Below are positions 9,437 through 17,387 of a stretch of DNA of 64,000 bases, piece by piece. The notes beneath the pieces are model-generated. The model searched no databases. It saw nothing but the letters and a program-made list of their open reading frames with translations, and was not told where the DNA came from. How positions within the stretch are numbered: position 1 is the stretch's first letter; every line of letters begins with the position of its first letter. The stretch covers positions 42,430-106,429 of the forward strand of contig CAAGDV010000031.1 of assembly GCA_900768755.1 (NCBI GenBank), read 5' to 3'. Origin of the DNA: Lachnospiraceae bacterium. GTDB lineage: Bacteria > Bacillota > Clostridia > Lachnospirales > Lachnospiraceae. A program made the translations under genes and the position numbers.

Positions 9437-10201
9437 ATGGATGAAAAGGGAAGAAACAAGCTGTGGGAAGCGTATTTTGCCAACAAAACGCCCAAGCTTC
9501 GCGAACAGATAATAATTGAATATTCTCAGCTTGTTAAGCTCGTTGCCGGCAGACTCAGCATGTATCTGGGATATAATGTCGAGTATGAGGATCTGGTGAG
9601 CTATGGCATTTTTGGACTTATTGATGCAATTGATAAATTTGACAGCACCAAAAATGTCAAATTTGAGACTTATGCAAGCCTCAGAATCCGCGGCTCGATA
9701 CTTGACCAGATCCGTAAAATGGACTGGATTCCGCGCTCCGTAAGGCAGAAGCAGAAGATGATTAGCGCAGCGTGCTCCAAGTTCGAGACCGAGAACGGAC
9801 GTGCAGCCACCGACGAGGAGCTTGCGGGCGAACTGCTTGTGAGCGTTGACGAGCTGTACAACTGGCAGGAGCAGACAAAGGTCACTAACCTTATATCCCT
9901 TGATGAGTTTGTTGAGCAGGGCAGCGAGATGAAGATGGATGCCACTGCCAATTCGCATTATGAGCAACCGGAGAAGGTTGTGGAGAAGGAAGAACTCACA
10001 AAGATGATTGGGGAGGCTCTTTCACTTTTAACAGAGAAAGAGAAACAGGTTGTTTTGATGTACTATTATGAGGACATGTCATTAAAGGAAATAAGCGCCG
10101 TTTTGTCGGTGTCCGAATCCAGAGTGTCGCAGCTCCACACAAAATCTCTTGTGAAGCTTAAAAAGAGTCTCGGCGAATATATGAATATACTGAATGACTA
10201 G
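9437..10201 (+). CDS. fliA: Flagellar sigma factor FliA/SigD (sigma-28)
   Basis: This sigma-70-family factor directs RNA polymerase to late flagellar and chemotaxis promoters. The 254-residue protein has region 2 with DLVSYGIFGLIDAIDKFD and YASLRIRGSILDQIRKMDW, characteristic of FliA/WhiG, a region 3, and a region 4 helix-turn-helix at MSLKEISAVLSVSESRVSQ. It lies near the end of the fla/che operon as in Bacillus (sigD) and other Clostridia. Confidence 0.96.
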   Translation: MDEKGRNKLWEAYFANKTPKLREQIIIEYSQLVKLVAGRLSMYLGYNVEYEDLVSYGIFGLIDAIDKFDSTKNVKFETYASLRIRGSILDQIRKMDWIPRSVRQKQKMISAACSKFETENGRAATDEELAGELLVSVDELYNWQEQTKVTNLISLDEFVEQGSEMKMDATANSHYEQPEKVVEKEELTKMIGEALSLLTEKEKQVVLMYYYEDMSLKEISAVLSVSESRVSQLHTKSLVKLKKSLGEYMNILND

Positions 10202-10209
10202 GGGGATTT

Positions 10210-11808
10210 ATGGCCAAGAACAGCTATTTTCAGTTGGAAAACACCGAAGACGGTATTTACATGAATATTATCAAAGCCGAAGGCGGCAGGGAACTGACGC
10301 TTAACGATTTGATATCTTACTGCGACAGGAAAAATGTGCCCCAAGTCGGTCCTTTGGCACTTAGGACAGCGTTTGATGAGGCTTTGTATAAAGGAACAAA
10401 AGTCAAAATATCCGATGAATCTATAACCCCTTTTGCCGGCTGGTGTGAGTACAGAAAATCCGCTGACAACATGAGGGTTATTGCCGTGATGTATCCCGGA
10501 ATGATTGGCAGAACAGCCGTAAATGAGCATGAGGTAATGGCCGACCTTGCCAATCTCAAAGTGAAATACGGAATCGACAATTCAGCTGTGGCAGACATGG
10601 TCAGGAACGGAAAGTTTTTTGAAGAGATTCAGATTGCCGCGGGAACACCTGCCGAGGAAGGATATGACGCGGAGATAACATATCATTTTAATACCACAAC
10701 CGACAACAAACCGAAGCTTAACGAGGATGGCTCCGTTGACTTCCATTCACTTGATATAATCAACAAGATTAACAAAGGCGATGTGGTCGCTACTATCAGA
10801 CCAGAGTATGCCGGAAAAGACGGAATGGACGTGTGCGGGTCGATTCTGAAGCCGAAAAAGGTTTACAAGAAGAGTTTCAAATATTCAAAGAACCTTGCCG
10901 TATCCGAGGACGGACTGTCTTTGTATTCACTTGTTACGGGACATGTGGCGTTGATTGACGATAAGGTGACTGTGTCAGATGAATTTGTTGTTGAGACTGA
11001 TGTAGGAAACGAGACGGGAGATATAGATTTTGAAGGAAACGTTCACATTAAGGGGAGCGTTATTGCGGGATTTAAGGTTACAGCGACCGGCAACGTTGTC
11101 ATAGATAAGGTTGTGGAGGGAGCTAAAATTACTGCCGGCGGCAACATTATTCTCCGCCACGGAATTCAGGGAATGAACAAAGGTGAACTGCGTGCCGGCG
11201 GCAATATAGTAGCGACATTTATTGAGAGCGCTATTGTGCACGCAGGCGGAGACATCCAGACGGATGCTATTCTACACAGTAAGGTTTCAGCAGTGGGAAC
11301 AATTGAAGTCGCGGGTAAGAACGGTTATCTTATCGGAGGTGTTGTGAGAGGCGGCAAGGGAATTACGGCCAAGATTATAGGCTCAGAGATGGGAACCAAC
11401 ACGATTGTCGGAGTGGGCAGTGACCCCGAGCTCACCGCAAGGCTTGAGGAGCTTAAGAAAGACATTGTCGTGAGTAACCAGAATAAGGAAAAATTGTCAC
11501 AGATTCTCACGGCTTTAAGAAAACGTCAGGAGACGGAAGGAAAACTTGATGCTGCAAAGGCGGAGCTTTTCCAGAAATCAATGAAGAACTCAATTATGCT
11601 CGATAACCATATTAAGGAAATTCGCGCAGAATATGCAAAATGCAATGAGATGCTGACCAGCAATGACAACGCCAGAATAAAGATTACCGGTTCAATATAT
11701 CCGGGAACCAAACTTGAGATAGGCAATATGGTTTTTTTCGTAAGAGAAAAATTCGATTTCTGTCAGTTTGCGATAGTGGAAGGCGATATCTCAAGGCTCA
11801 ACCTGTAG
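10210..11808 (+). CDS. DUF342 (FapA-like) protein
   Basis: The 532-residue protein carries a DUF342/FapA domain: a mixed N-terminal region, then a glycine-rich right-handed beta-helix (about residues 260-400, with repeated VxAGGNI turns), then a coiled-coil segment (about 415-480) and a short C-terminal beta region. Family members occur at the end of fla/che operons and near polar-differentiation genes, but their molecular function is not established. The start follows a GGGGG ribosome binding site 8 bases after fliA. Confidence 0.85.
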   Translation: MAKNSYFQLENTEDGIYMNIIKAEGGRELTLNDLISYCDRKNVPQVGPLALRTAFDEALYKGTKVKISDESITPFAGWCEYRKSADNMRVIAVMYPGMIGRTAVNEHEVMADLANLKVKYGIDNSAVADMVRNGKFFEEIQIAAGTPAEEGYDAEITYHFNTTTDNKPKLNEDGSVDFHSLDIINKINKGDVVATIRPEYAGKDGMDVCGSILKPKKVYKKSFKYSKNLAVSEDGLSLYSLVTGHVALIDDKVTVSDEFVVETDVGNETGDIDFEGNVHIKGSVIAGFKVTATGNVVIDKVVEGAKITAGGNIILRHGIQGMNKGELRAGGNIVATFIESAIVHAGGDIQTDAILHSKVSAVGTIEVAGKNGYLIGGVVRGGKGITAKIIGSEMGTNTIVGVGSDPELTARLEELKKDIVVSNQNKEKLSQILTALRKRQETEGKLDAAKAELFQKSMKNSIMLDNHIKEIRAEYAKCNEMLTSNDNARIKITGSIYPGTKLEIGNMVFFVREKFDFCQFAIVEGDISRLNL

Positions 11809-11826
11809 GATTTTGGAAAGAGGGCG

Positions 11827-12144
11827 ATTAATATCAGACCGATTGAATTTAATGCATCGATGGGAAGAACGCAGGACATCACTCCCATAAAACATGCCGA
11901 TGATGTCAAACCGCTGGTGGAACAGCATCAGATTGCCGCCACAATCGAGAAACAGATAGAGACAAAGAATGAGCAGGTTTTCCAGAGGAAAGACAGCGAT
12001 ATGGACAAGGAATATGATGCTTCCAAAGGAAACGGGGGCAGTAATTCCCAGGGCGGTGACGGCAAAAGAAAAAAGAAAAAAGAAGATGACGGGGACGGTG
12101 TGGTAGTTATCAAATCGAGAGCTACCTTCGACATTAAGATTTAG
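11827..12144 (+). CDS. Small flagellar-operon protein with probable non-AUG start
   Basis: The first ATG is at 11860, but it has no ribosome binding site and the same frame reads upstream as INIRPIEFNAS, which I recall as the conserved N-terminus of small proteins at this operon position in related Clostridia. GGAAAGAGGG (11815-11824) precedes it. The initiation codon would then be ATT 11827 or ATC 11833; the latter lies 8 bases after GAGGG. The rest is polar, with a lysine/aspartate-rich tail and a final RATFDIKI segment. Function unknown. Coordinates use the longest variant; the coding call is firmer than the start. Confidence 0.6.
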   Translation: MNIRPIEFNASMGRTQDITPIKHADDVKPLVEQHQIAATIEKQIETKNEQVFQRKDSDMDKEYDASKGNGGSNSQGGDGKRKKKKEDDGDGVVVIKSRATFDIKI

Positions 12145-12154
12145 GTGAATTGTT

Positions 12155-12943
12155 ATGACAGGTATAGAGATTACTTTTTTAATTATCGGACTTATTATAC
12201 TGGCGGCAAGCTTCATACTGACGGAGCGTTTTGACAGCAATGACAGCGCAGTTCAGAAAGAGATGACAGAAAAACAGCGCGAGGACATCAGAAAGCAGAT
12301 TATGCAGATTTTTGATGAGCAGATGGATGCTCTTAAGGAGCAGACCGAGGTCAGTCTTGACAAGCTTTCTGCCGAGAAGATGAATGAGATGAATGAGTAT
12401 TCGGAGACCATTCTCAATGAGATTAACAGAAACCATAACGAAGTCATGTTTTTGTACGACATGCTCAACGAGAAGAAAAAAGAGATAAACAACACGGTCC
12501 GGGACTTAAATATTGTCAACAAAGAATTAAAGAACCATACTTCAACTGAGAGCGGAGAGGCTTTTGAGCCTGCAGAAAAGGCACCTGCCGACAAGCCGAA
12601 GAGGCCCGTAAGAACCAGAAAAGAACAGATTCTTGATCAGCTTGACGGGGTTTCCGAAAACGTGTCAGATGAGGTTGCCGCTGATAATCAGGTTGCGCCA
12701 CCTGCAAAACCGAGACGAAAAAATACTGCGAAGACGGCGGCAGAACGCACCAGAAACGCAGTCAAGAAAGAAACCGAGCGCGAGGAAAACAAGGATATCA
12801 CTGTTTTTGAGAACGGCAACAATAATGAGAAAATACTGGAACTCAGCCGCCAGGGCAAATCCAATGTTGAGATTGCTAAGGAACTGGGGCTTGGTATCGG
12901 GGAAGTCAAGCTTGTCGTAGACCTCTTTAAAGGAGGCAGATGA
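12155..12943 (+). CDS. Membrane-anchored coiled-coil protein, DUF6115-like
   Basis: The 262-residue protein has one N-terminal membrane helix (about residues 4-23), a long coiled coil (about 35-130), a basic/proline-rich linker, and a C-terminal helix-turn-helix-like module NVEIAKELGLGIGEVKLVV. This architecture matches proteins called DUF6115 at the end of flagellar operons. A structural or regulatory role at the membrane is inferred. Its stop overlaps the next start (ATGATGA). Confidence 0.8.
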   Translation: MTGIEITFLIIGLIILAASFILTERFDSNDSAVQKEMTEKQREDIRKQIMQIFDEQMDALKEQTEVSLDKLSAEKMNEMNEYSETILNEINRNHNEVMFLYDMLNEKKKEINNTVRDLNIVNKELKNHTSTESGEAFEPAEKAPADKPKRPVRTRKEQILDQLDGVSENVSDEVAADNQVAPPAKPRRKNTAKTAAERTRNAVKKETEREENKDITVFENGNNNEKILELSRQGKSNVEIAKELGLGIGEVKLVVDLFKGGR

Positions 12944-13596
12944 TGAAGTTAAAGTATTATTTGCGCGGAATGGGAATAGGTATTGCGGTTACGAGTATTG
13001 TACTTTCCGTGGCTTCATGCAACAGAAGAAGCATGACTGATGAAGAGATAATTAAAAGAGCCGAACAACTCGGAATGGTGACAACAGAGCACACGACGGA
13101 ATCAATTTTTGAGCATAATTCAGGCAGTTCGGCTGAACCGACTTCTAAAGATGAAACCGATTCAACAACTGAAAGCGGGGATGGTACGGACACAACTGAT
13201 ACGACAACCACGGAACCGGTGACAGAGCCTTCGACCACGGAGCCGGTGGCAACCGAACCTGCGACGGAACCCACAACAACCGAACCTGCGACGGAACCCA
13301 CAACAACCGAACCCGCGACGGAGCCCGCAACAACCGAACCGGTGACAGAGCCACCGACAGAGCCGCAGAGCACGGATGGCGAAAACAATATACAATATAC
13401 GCTCGTGATTAAATCCGGCATGTATTCCGAGCGCGTGTCACAGCTTCTGGCAGACAACGGAATAGTTGATGATGCCAACCGGTTTAATACATACCTGGCA
13501 GGAAAGGGATACGATACAAGAATCAGGACCGGAACATACCGTCTGAATTCCGGTATGACATATGAGCAGATTGCACGGATAATCTGCGGTATTTAA
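12940..13596 (+). CDS. Lipoprotein with Thr-Thr-Glu-Pro repeats and a C-terminal YceG/MltG-like segment
   Basis: The N-terminus is a signal peptide ending in a lipobox-like VASC at about residue 27. A low-complexity spacer follows (residues about 50-145), built of TTEP/ATEP repeats encoded by a 27-bp tandem unit. The C-terminal 75 residues (IKSGMYSERVSQLL ... GTYRLNSGMTYEQIARII) resemble the substrate-binding segment of YceG/MltG-type endolytic transglycosylases, without the catalytic part. It is probably exported and cell-wall associated. It overlaps the preceding gene by 4 bases. Confidence 0.75.
   Translation: MMKLKYYLRGMGIGIAVTSIVLSVASCNRRSMTDEEIIKRAEQLGMVTTEHTTESIFEHNSGSSAEPTSKDETDSTTESGDGTDTTDTTTTEPVTEPSTTEPVATEPATEPTTTEPATEPTTTEPATEPATTEPVTEPPTEPQSTDGENNIQYTLVIKSGMYSERVSQLLADNGIVDDANRFNTYLAGKGYDTRIRTGTYRLNSGMTYEQIARIICGI
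13228..13353 (+). repeat. 27-bp tandem coding repeat
   Basis: Units begin at 13255, 13282, 13309 and 13336, each starting GAACC. The first two full units are identical, the third differs by a few bases and the fourth is degenerate. Each encodes EPATEPTTT-type nonapeptides in the lipoprotein. Copy number could vary by slippage. Confidence 0.85.
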
Positions 13597-13609
13597 GGAG
13601 GTATGTTGA

Positions 13610-14080
13610 ATGTATATCAGGCGTGCTGATCAAAGGGACCTTTCGGGAGTAGATGATTTGCTTTTGCAGGTATTGACAGTGCATCATAACGGCAGGCCGG
13701 ACTTGTTTAAGGCCGGTTGCAGAAAATATACCGATGATGAACTGCTTGAGATTTTTTCTGATGATAAAAGACCTGTTTTTGTTGCGGTTGATGAGGGTGA
13801 GAATGTGATGGGATATGCTTTCTGCATATTCAAACAGGAAATCGGGCACAATGTTCTTACCGATGTGAAGACCCTCTACATCGATGATTTGTGCGTGGAT
13901 GAGAAGATACGCGGCAGACACATCGGACGTAGTCTTTATGATTATGTGGTGGAGTTTGCCAGACAGTCGGGTTGTTACAATGTTACGCTCAATGTCTGGA
14001 GCTGCAATGAGAAGGCTATTGGATTTTATGAAAGCTGCGGCCTGAAACCGCAAAAAATTGGAATGGAAACGATTCTTTGA
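13610..14080 (+). CDS. GNAT-family N-acetyltransferase
   Basis: The 156-residue protein has GNAT features: LYIDDLCVDEKIRGRHIGRSL, which includes the acetyl-CoA-binding R/Q-x-x-G-x-G/A pattern (RGRHIG), then NVTLNVWSCNEKAIGFYESCG. The acceptor is unknown. AAGGAGG lies just upstream. The stop overlaps the beginning of the glycosyltransferase gene region (TTGAAAATG), suggesting coupling. Confidence 0.88.
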   Translation: MYIRRADQRDLSGVDDLLLQVLTVHHNGRPDLFKAGCRKYTDDELLEIFSDDKRPVFVAVDEGENVMGYAFCIFKQEIGHNVLTDVKTLYIDDLCVDEKIRGRHIGRSLYDYVVEFARQSGCYNVTLNVWSCNEKAIGFYESCGLKPQKIGMETIL

Positions 14081-14082
14081 AA

Positions 14083-14949
14083 ATGAATGTTCTTATTGTT
14101 TTGAATTATAATGACGGAAAAACAACCGCCGCAATGGTTGGGAAGGCTTTGGAATGTGAGGCGCTGAACCGCATTGTTGTGGTTGATAACTGTTCAACGG
14201 ATAACTCATTTTCGGTGCTTTCAGAGCTTTTGTCCGAGCGAACAGATGTGATTCGCACAGAGCGAAACGGAGGCTATGCGAGCGGAAACAATTTCGGCGC
14301 AGAATATGCCATTAAAAAATACTCGCCGGACAATATTTTTATTGCAAATCCGGATGTTGAGTTTGACAGCAGGACGGTTGAGGCGCTTTCGGAGTATCTT
14401 TCAAAGAATCCGAAGGTTGGAATTGTATCCTGCAAAATGATTTGCACCTCGGGGATAGACACCAGACAGGCGTGGCGCATTCCGCGATATGGCGACTGCA
14501 TAATGGAGAATCTGATTCTCCTAAAGAAAGTCACCGGTAACCGGACATGGTATCCCGAGAGTCATTTTGAAGGCAGGGAGAGCATGGTCGAGGCAGTGAG
14601 CGGTTCGTTTTTTGCAATATCGGCTGATGCCTTTAAAAAGGTCGGCGGATTTGATGCCAACACATTTTTGTACTACGAGGAAAACATACTCGCCTCAAAG
14701 CTTTTGGCTACGGGGTATCACAATGTGATTCTCAATGATTTTTCCTTTGTTCACAGGCATTCCGAAAGCATCAACAAATCCATCACGTCAGTGAAGCGCA
14801 GGCTTAAGACGGCGTATGAGAGCAGAAAGTATTTTTGCCGCAAATATCTCCGAAAAAGAGGTCTTGCGATGGCTTTTCTTGCCCTGACTTTTCATGTGGG
14901 GCTGATTGATTATCTTTTGGCGCTAAAAATTTTAAAAATAAAGCGATAA
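14083..14949 (+). CDS. Family 2 glycosyltransferase
   Basis: The 288-residue protein has the GT-A fold pattern: VLNYNDGKTT at the N-terminus, VVDNCSTDNS for nucleotide binding, and the metal-binding-type motif ANPDVEFD. It resembles rhamnosyltransferase-like GT2 enzymes for cell-wall polysaccharides. ATG 14083 is used; an in-frame TTG at 14077 overlaps the previous stop. Substrate unknown. An intrinsic terminator follows at 14989. Confidence 0.88.
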   Translation: MNVLIVLNYNDGKTTAAMVGKALECEALNRIVVVDNCSTDNSFSVLSELLSERTDVIRTERNGGYASGNNFGAEYAIKKYSPDNIFIANPDVEFDSRTVEALSEYLSKNPKVGIVSCKMICTSGIDTRQAWRIPRYGDCIMENLILLKKVTGNRTWYPESHFEGRESMVEAVSGSFFAISADAFKKVGGFDANTFLYYEENILASKLLATGYHNVILNDFSFVHRHSESINKSITSVKRRLKTAYESRKYFCRKYLRKRGLAMAFLALTFHVGLIDYLLALKILKIKR

Positions 14950-14954
14950 AGTAC

Positions 14955-14983
14955 TTGAAATATTGACTTTATGATGATACAAT
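14955..14983 (+). promoter_or_regulatory. Sigma-A-type promoter upstream of rpsB
   Basis: The sequence is TTGAAA (14955-14960), 17 bases, then TACAAT (14978-14983). Transcription would start near 14990, at the foot of the 14989 hairpin. A second TACAAT (15038-15043) lacks a convincing -35 box. Confidence 0.55.
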
Positions 14984-14988
14984 ATTAT

Positions 14989-15014
14989 CCGGTGTGTTGG
15001 CACCGGACTTTTTT
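14989..15014 (+). terminator. Hairpin with T-tract between the glycosyltransferase gene and rpsB
   Basis: CCGGTG (14989-14994) pairs perfectly with CACCGG (15001-15006), and a run of T follows at 15009-15014. It probably ends the upstream operon. It also overlaps the predicted rpsB transcription start, so a role as a 5' hairpin of the rpsB leader is possible. Confidence 0.65.
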
Positions 15015-15015
15015 A

Positions 15016-15030
15016 TGCAATAAGCCGGGA
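15016..15030 (+). repeat. Partial copy of the post-terminator repeat (TGCAATAAGCCG)
   Basis: TGCAATAAGCCGGGA directly follows a terminator T-run, as do the fuller copies at 20343, 32194 and 44904. Only the first 12 bases match. Confidence 0.4.
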
Positions 15031-15135
15031 CAGCACATACAATATTCACTTCTGTTGTTATCCGATTGGTGCCCGTAACGCAGGTGTTTTGGATGTATAG
15101 ACAGGAGGAAGACAATAACCAATGGAGGTATTATT

Positions 15136-15894
15136 ATGAGCGTTATTTCAATGAAGCAGTTGCTTGAAGCAGGTGTACATTTCGGACACCAGACCAGAAG
15201 ATGGAACCCTAAGATGGCAGAGTACATCTACACAGAGAGAAATGGTATCTATATCATTGATCTTCAGAAGTCAGTTGGAAAGGTTGACGAGGCTTACAAT
15301 GCAGTATATTCTATTGCAGAGCAGGGCGGAACAATTCTTTTCGTAGGAACAAAGAAGCAGGCGCAGGACGCAGTTAAGTCTGAGGCAGAGCGTTGCGGAA
15401 TGTTTTATGTTAATGAGAGATGGCTTGGTGGTATGCTTACCAACTTCAAGACAATTCAGAGCAGAATTCAGAGACTTAAAGACATCGAGAAGATGGAAGA
15501 GGACGGAACATTTGATGTTCTTCCTAAGAAAGAAGTTATTAACCTTAAGAAAGAGCAGGAGAAACTCGAGAAGAATCTTGGCGGTATCAAGAACATGAAG
15601 AGAATCCCTGATGCTATTTTCGTAGTAGATCCTAAGAAGGAGAGCATCTGCGTACAGGAGGCTCACATCCTTGGAATTCCGCTTATCGGTATTGCAGATA
15701 CCAACTGTGATCCTGAGGAACTTGACTATGTTATCCCGGGTAACGACGATGCTATCAGAGCTGTTAAGCTTATCGTATCAAAGATGGCTGATGCCGTTAT
15801 CACTGCTAACCAGGGCGAGACCGCTGAAGTTTACGAGGATATCGTAGCTGAGGAAGCTGCAGCAGAGGAAGCAGCAGAAGAAGTAACAGAATAA
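15136..15894 (+). CDS. rpsB: 30S ribosomal protein S2
   Basis: S2 binds late to the 30S head and helps recruit S1-like factors. The 252-residue protein has the signatures QLLEAGVHFGHQTRRWNPKM and RWLGGMLTNFKTI. Its tail is alanine/glutamate rich. The start is preceded by GGAGG. The untranslated region from the predicted promoter is about 145 bases. It is cotranscribed with tsf 19 bases downstream, the near-universal order. Confidence 0.97.
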   Translation: MSVISMKQLLEAGVHFGHQTRRWNPKMAEYIYTERNGIYIIDLQKSVGKVDEAYNAVYSIAEQGGTILFVGTKKQAQDAVKSEAERCGMFYVNERWLGGMLTNFKTIQSRIQRLKDIEKMEEDGTFDVLPKKEVINLKKEQEKLEKNLGGIKNMKRIPDAIFVVDPKKESICVQEAHILGIPLIGIADTNCDPEELDYVIPGNDDAIRAVKLIVSKMADAVITANQGETAEVYEDIVAEEAAAEEAAEEVTE

Positions 15895-15913
15895 TTGACA
15901 GGAGGCACGTATT

Positions 15914-17026
15914 ATGGCAGCAATTACCGCATCAATGGTAAAAGAATTAAGAGAAATGACAGGCGCCGGAATGATGGATTGCAAGAAAGCTCTTGGCGAG
16001 ACAGACGGCGATATGGAAAAGGCAGTAGAGTGGCTTAAAGAGAACGGCCTCGCAAAGGCTGCTAAGAAGGCAAACAGAATCGCAGCAGAAGGAATTGTTA
16101 AAGTTCTTGTTGAAGGCGATAAGAACGCATCTATCGTTGAAGTTAACTCAGAGACAGACTTCGTTGCAAAGAATGCTGATTTTGCCGCATATGTTGAGGA
16201 GGTTGCAAAGCAGGCTCTCACAACAGACGCTGCATCAATTGAAGAGTTCATGGCTGAGCCTTGGAAGGCTGAGGCAGGCAAGACAGTTGAGGAAGCTCTT
16301 GCTTCCAAGATTGCAGTTATCGGTGAGAATCTCAAGATCAGAAGATTTGAGAAGGTTGCACTTGATGGCGGATGTGTTGTATCTTACACACACGGCGGCG
16401 GAAAGATTGGCGTTCTTGTAATCAGCGACGCAACAGTTGTCAACGACGATGTAAAGGAAGCACTTAAGAACATTGCAATGCAGATTGCGGCTCTTAAGCC
16501 TGAATATATCAGCAGAAATGACATTTCAGCAGACGAGCTTTCAACAATCAGAAAAGATACAGTAGGAAGCGCATTGAATGATCCTGCAACTCTTCCGAAG
16601 CCTATTTTGCAGAAGTTAATCGATAAAGCAGTTAACGACAAGGTATGGTCTGACGAGGACATCGCAATCTATGAAGAGAAGAAGAGCAACATGAACTACC
16701 TGTTCAACTTCCTTTCAACAGAGGCAAAGGCCGGACTTGTTAAGCTTGCCATGGATGACAAGGATGCAATCACCGCTGATAAGATTTTCACAGGTCTTGT
16801 TGAAGGCCGTGTATCTAAGCAGCTTAAGGAAATCTGCCTCCTTGACCAGACCTATGTAAAGGCTGAGGACGGAAAGCAGACTGTATCTGCATATCTTTCA
16901 GAGGTATCCAAGAAAGTCGGAACAACTGTCAATGTTGCAAAATACATCAGATTTGAGACCGGTGAAGGCCTTGAGAAGAAGAACGAGGATTTTGCCGCAG
17001 AGGTTGCAAAGCAGATGGGAATGTAA
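15914..17026 (+). CDS. tsf: Elongation factor Ts, extended form
   Basis: EF-Ts is the guanine-nucleotide exchange factor for EF-Tu. The N-terminal UBA-like domain and the TDFVAKN motif (residues 81-87) are typical. The protein has 370 residues against about 280-310 in most bacteria; an additional segment of roughly 60-70 residues lies at about 217-293, between the second core subdomain and the EGRVSKQLKEICLLDQ segment. The frame is intact and codon use matches rpsB, so this is an insertion rather than a sequencing artefact. Confidence 0.96.
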   Translation: MAAITASMVKELREMTGAGMMDCKKALGETDGDMEKAVEWLKENGLAKAAKKANRIAAEGIVKVLVEGDKNASIVEVNSETDFVAKNADFAAYVEEVAKQALTTDAASIEEFMAEPWKAEAGKTVEEALASKIAVIGENLKIRRFEKVALDGGCVVSYTHGGGKIGVLVISDATVVNDDVKEALKNIAMQIAALKPEYISRNDISADELSTIRKDTVGSALNDPATLPKPILQKLIDKAVNDKVWSDEDIAIYEEKKSNMNYLFNFLSTEAKAGLVKLAMDDKDAITADKIFTGLVEGRVSKQLKEICLLDQTYVKAEDGKQTVSAYLSEVSKKVGTTVNVAKYIRFETGEGLEKKNEDFAAEVAKQMGM

Positions 17027-17387
17027 TCCTATCCGTAAAAAGTTTGATATGATTTTTATTCGCTATTGTGAATACGATACACAAGGCATCACTGCTTATA
17101 CATAGGCGGTGATGCTTTTTTATTATCGCAGAGCCTCACATATGAAATTTGTCCTTACGGACATGAGGCTCGCAATCGAGTAGGAGGAAATAAACAAAAC
17201 ATAGAGCAAGGAATACGACCTGTCGTTTTTAATGACACCTTACCTGATAATGTATGATCATAAACTACGATGAAAAGCAAAGCAAATGTTATGTTGCCGC
17301 ATATTTTTTTGATGGCATATTGTTCTTATGCTTTGAAACAATTATAATTATGTCATACCAATTTTGCAGAACACGGGGTGATACAGA
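17027..17387 (+). other. 361-base intergenic region after tsf
   Basis: This stretch holds the tsf terminator (17086-17121), then an inverted repeat (17131-17171) in which GAGCCTCA pairs with TGAGGCTC and an inner GTCC pairs with GGAC. A strong ribosome-binding-site-like AGGAGG at 17182 has no usable start codon behind it. A promoter candidate TTGTTC-17-TATAAT (17320-17348) precedes the next gene. No convincing reading frame was seen in the region. Confidence 0.6.
17086..17121 (+). terminator. Intrinsic terminator of rpsB-tsf
   Basis: GCATCACTGC (17086-17095) pairs with GCGGTGATGC (17106-17115), one G-U wobble, followed by TTTTTT. Confidence 0.9.

Noticed and set aside
13228..13353. Tandem repeats considered as a CRISPR array
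   Set aside because: The units are contiguous without spacers and are in frame inside a lipoprotein gene.
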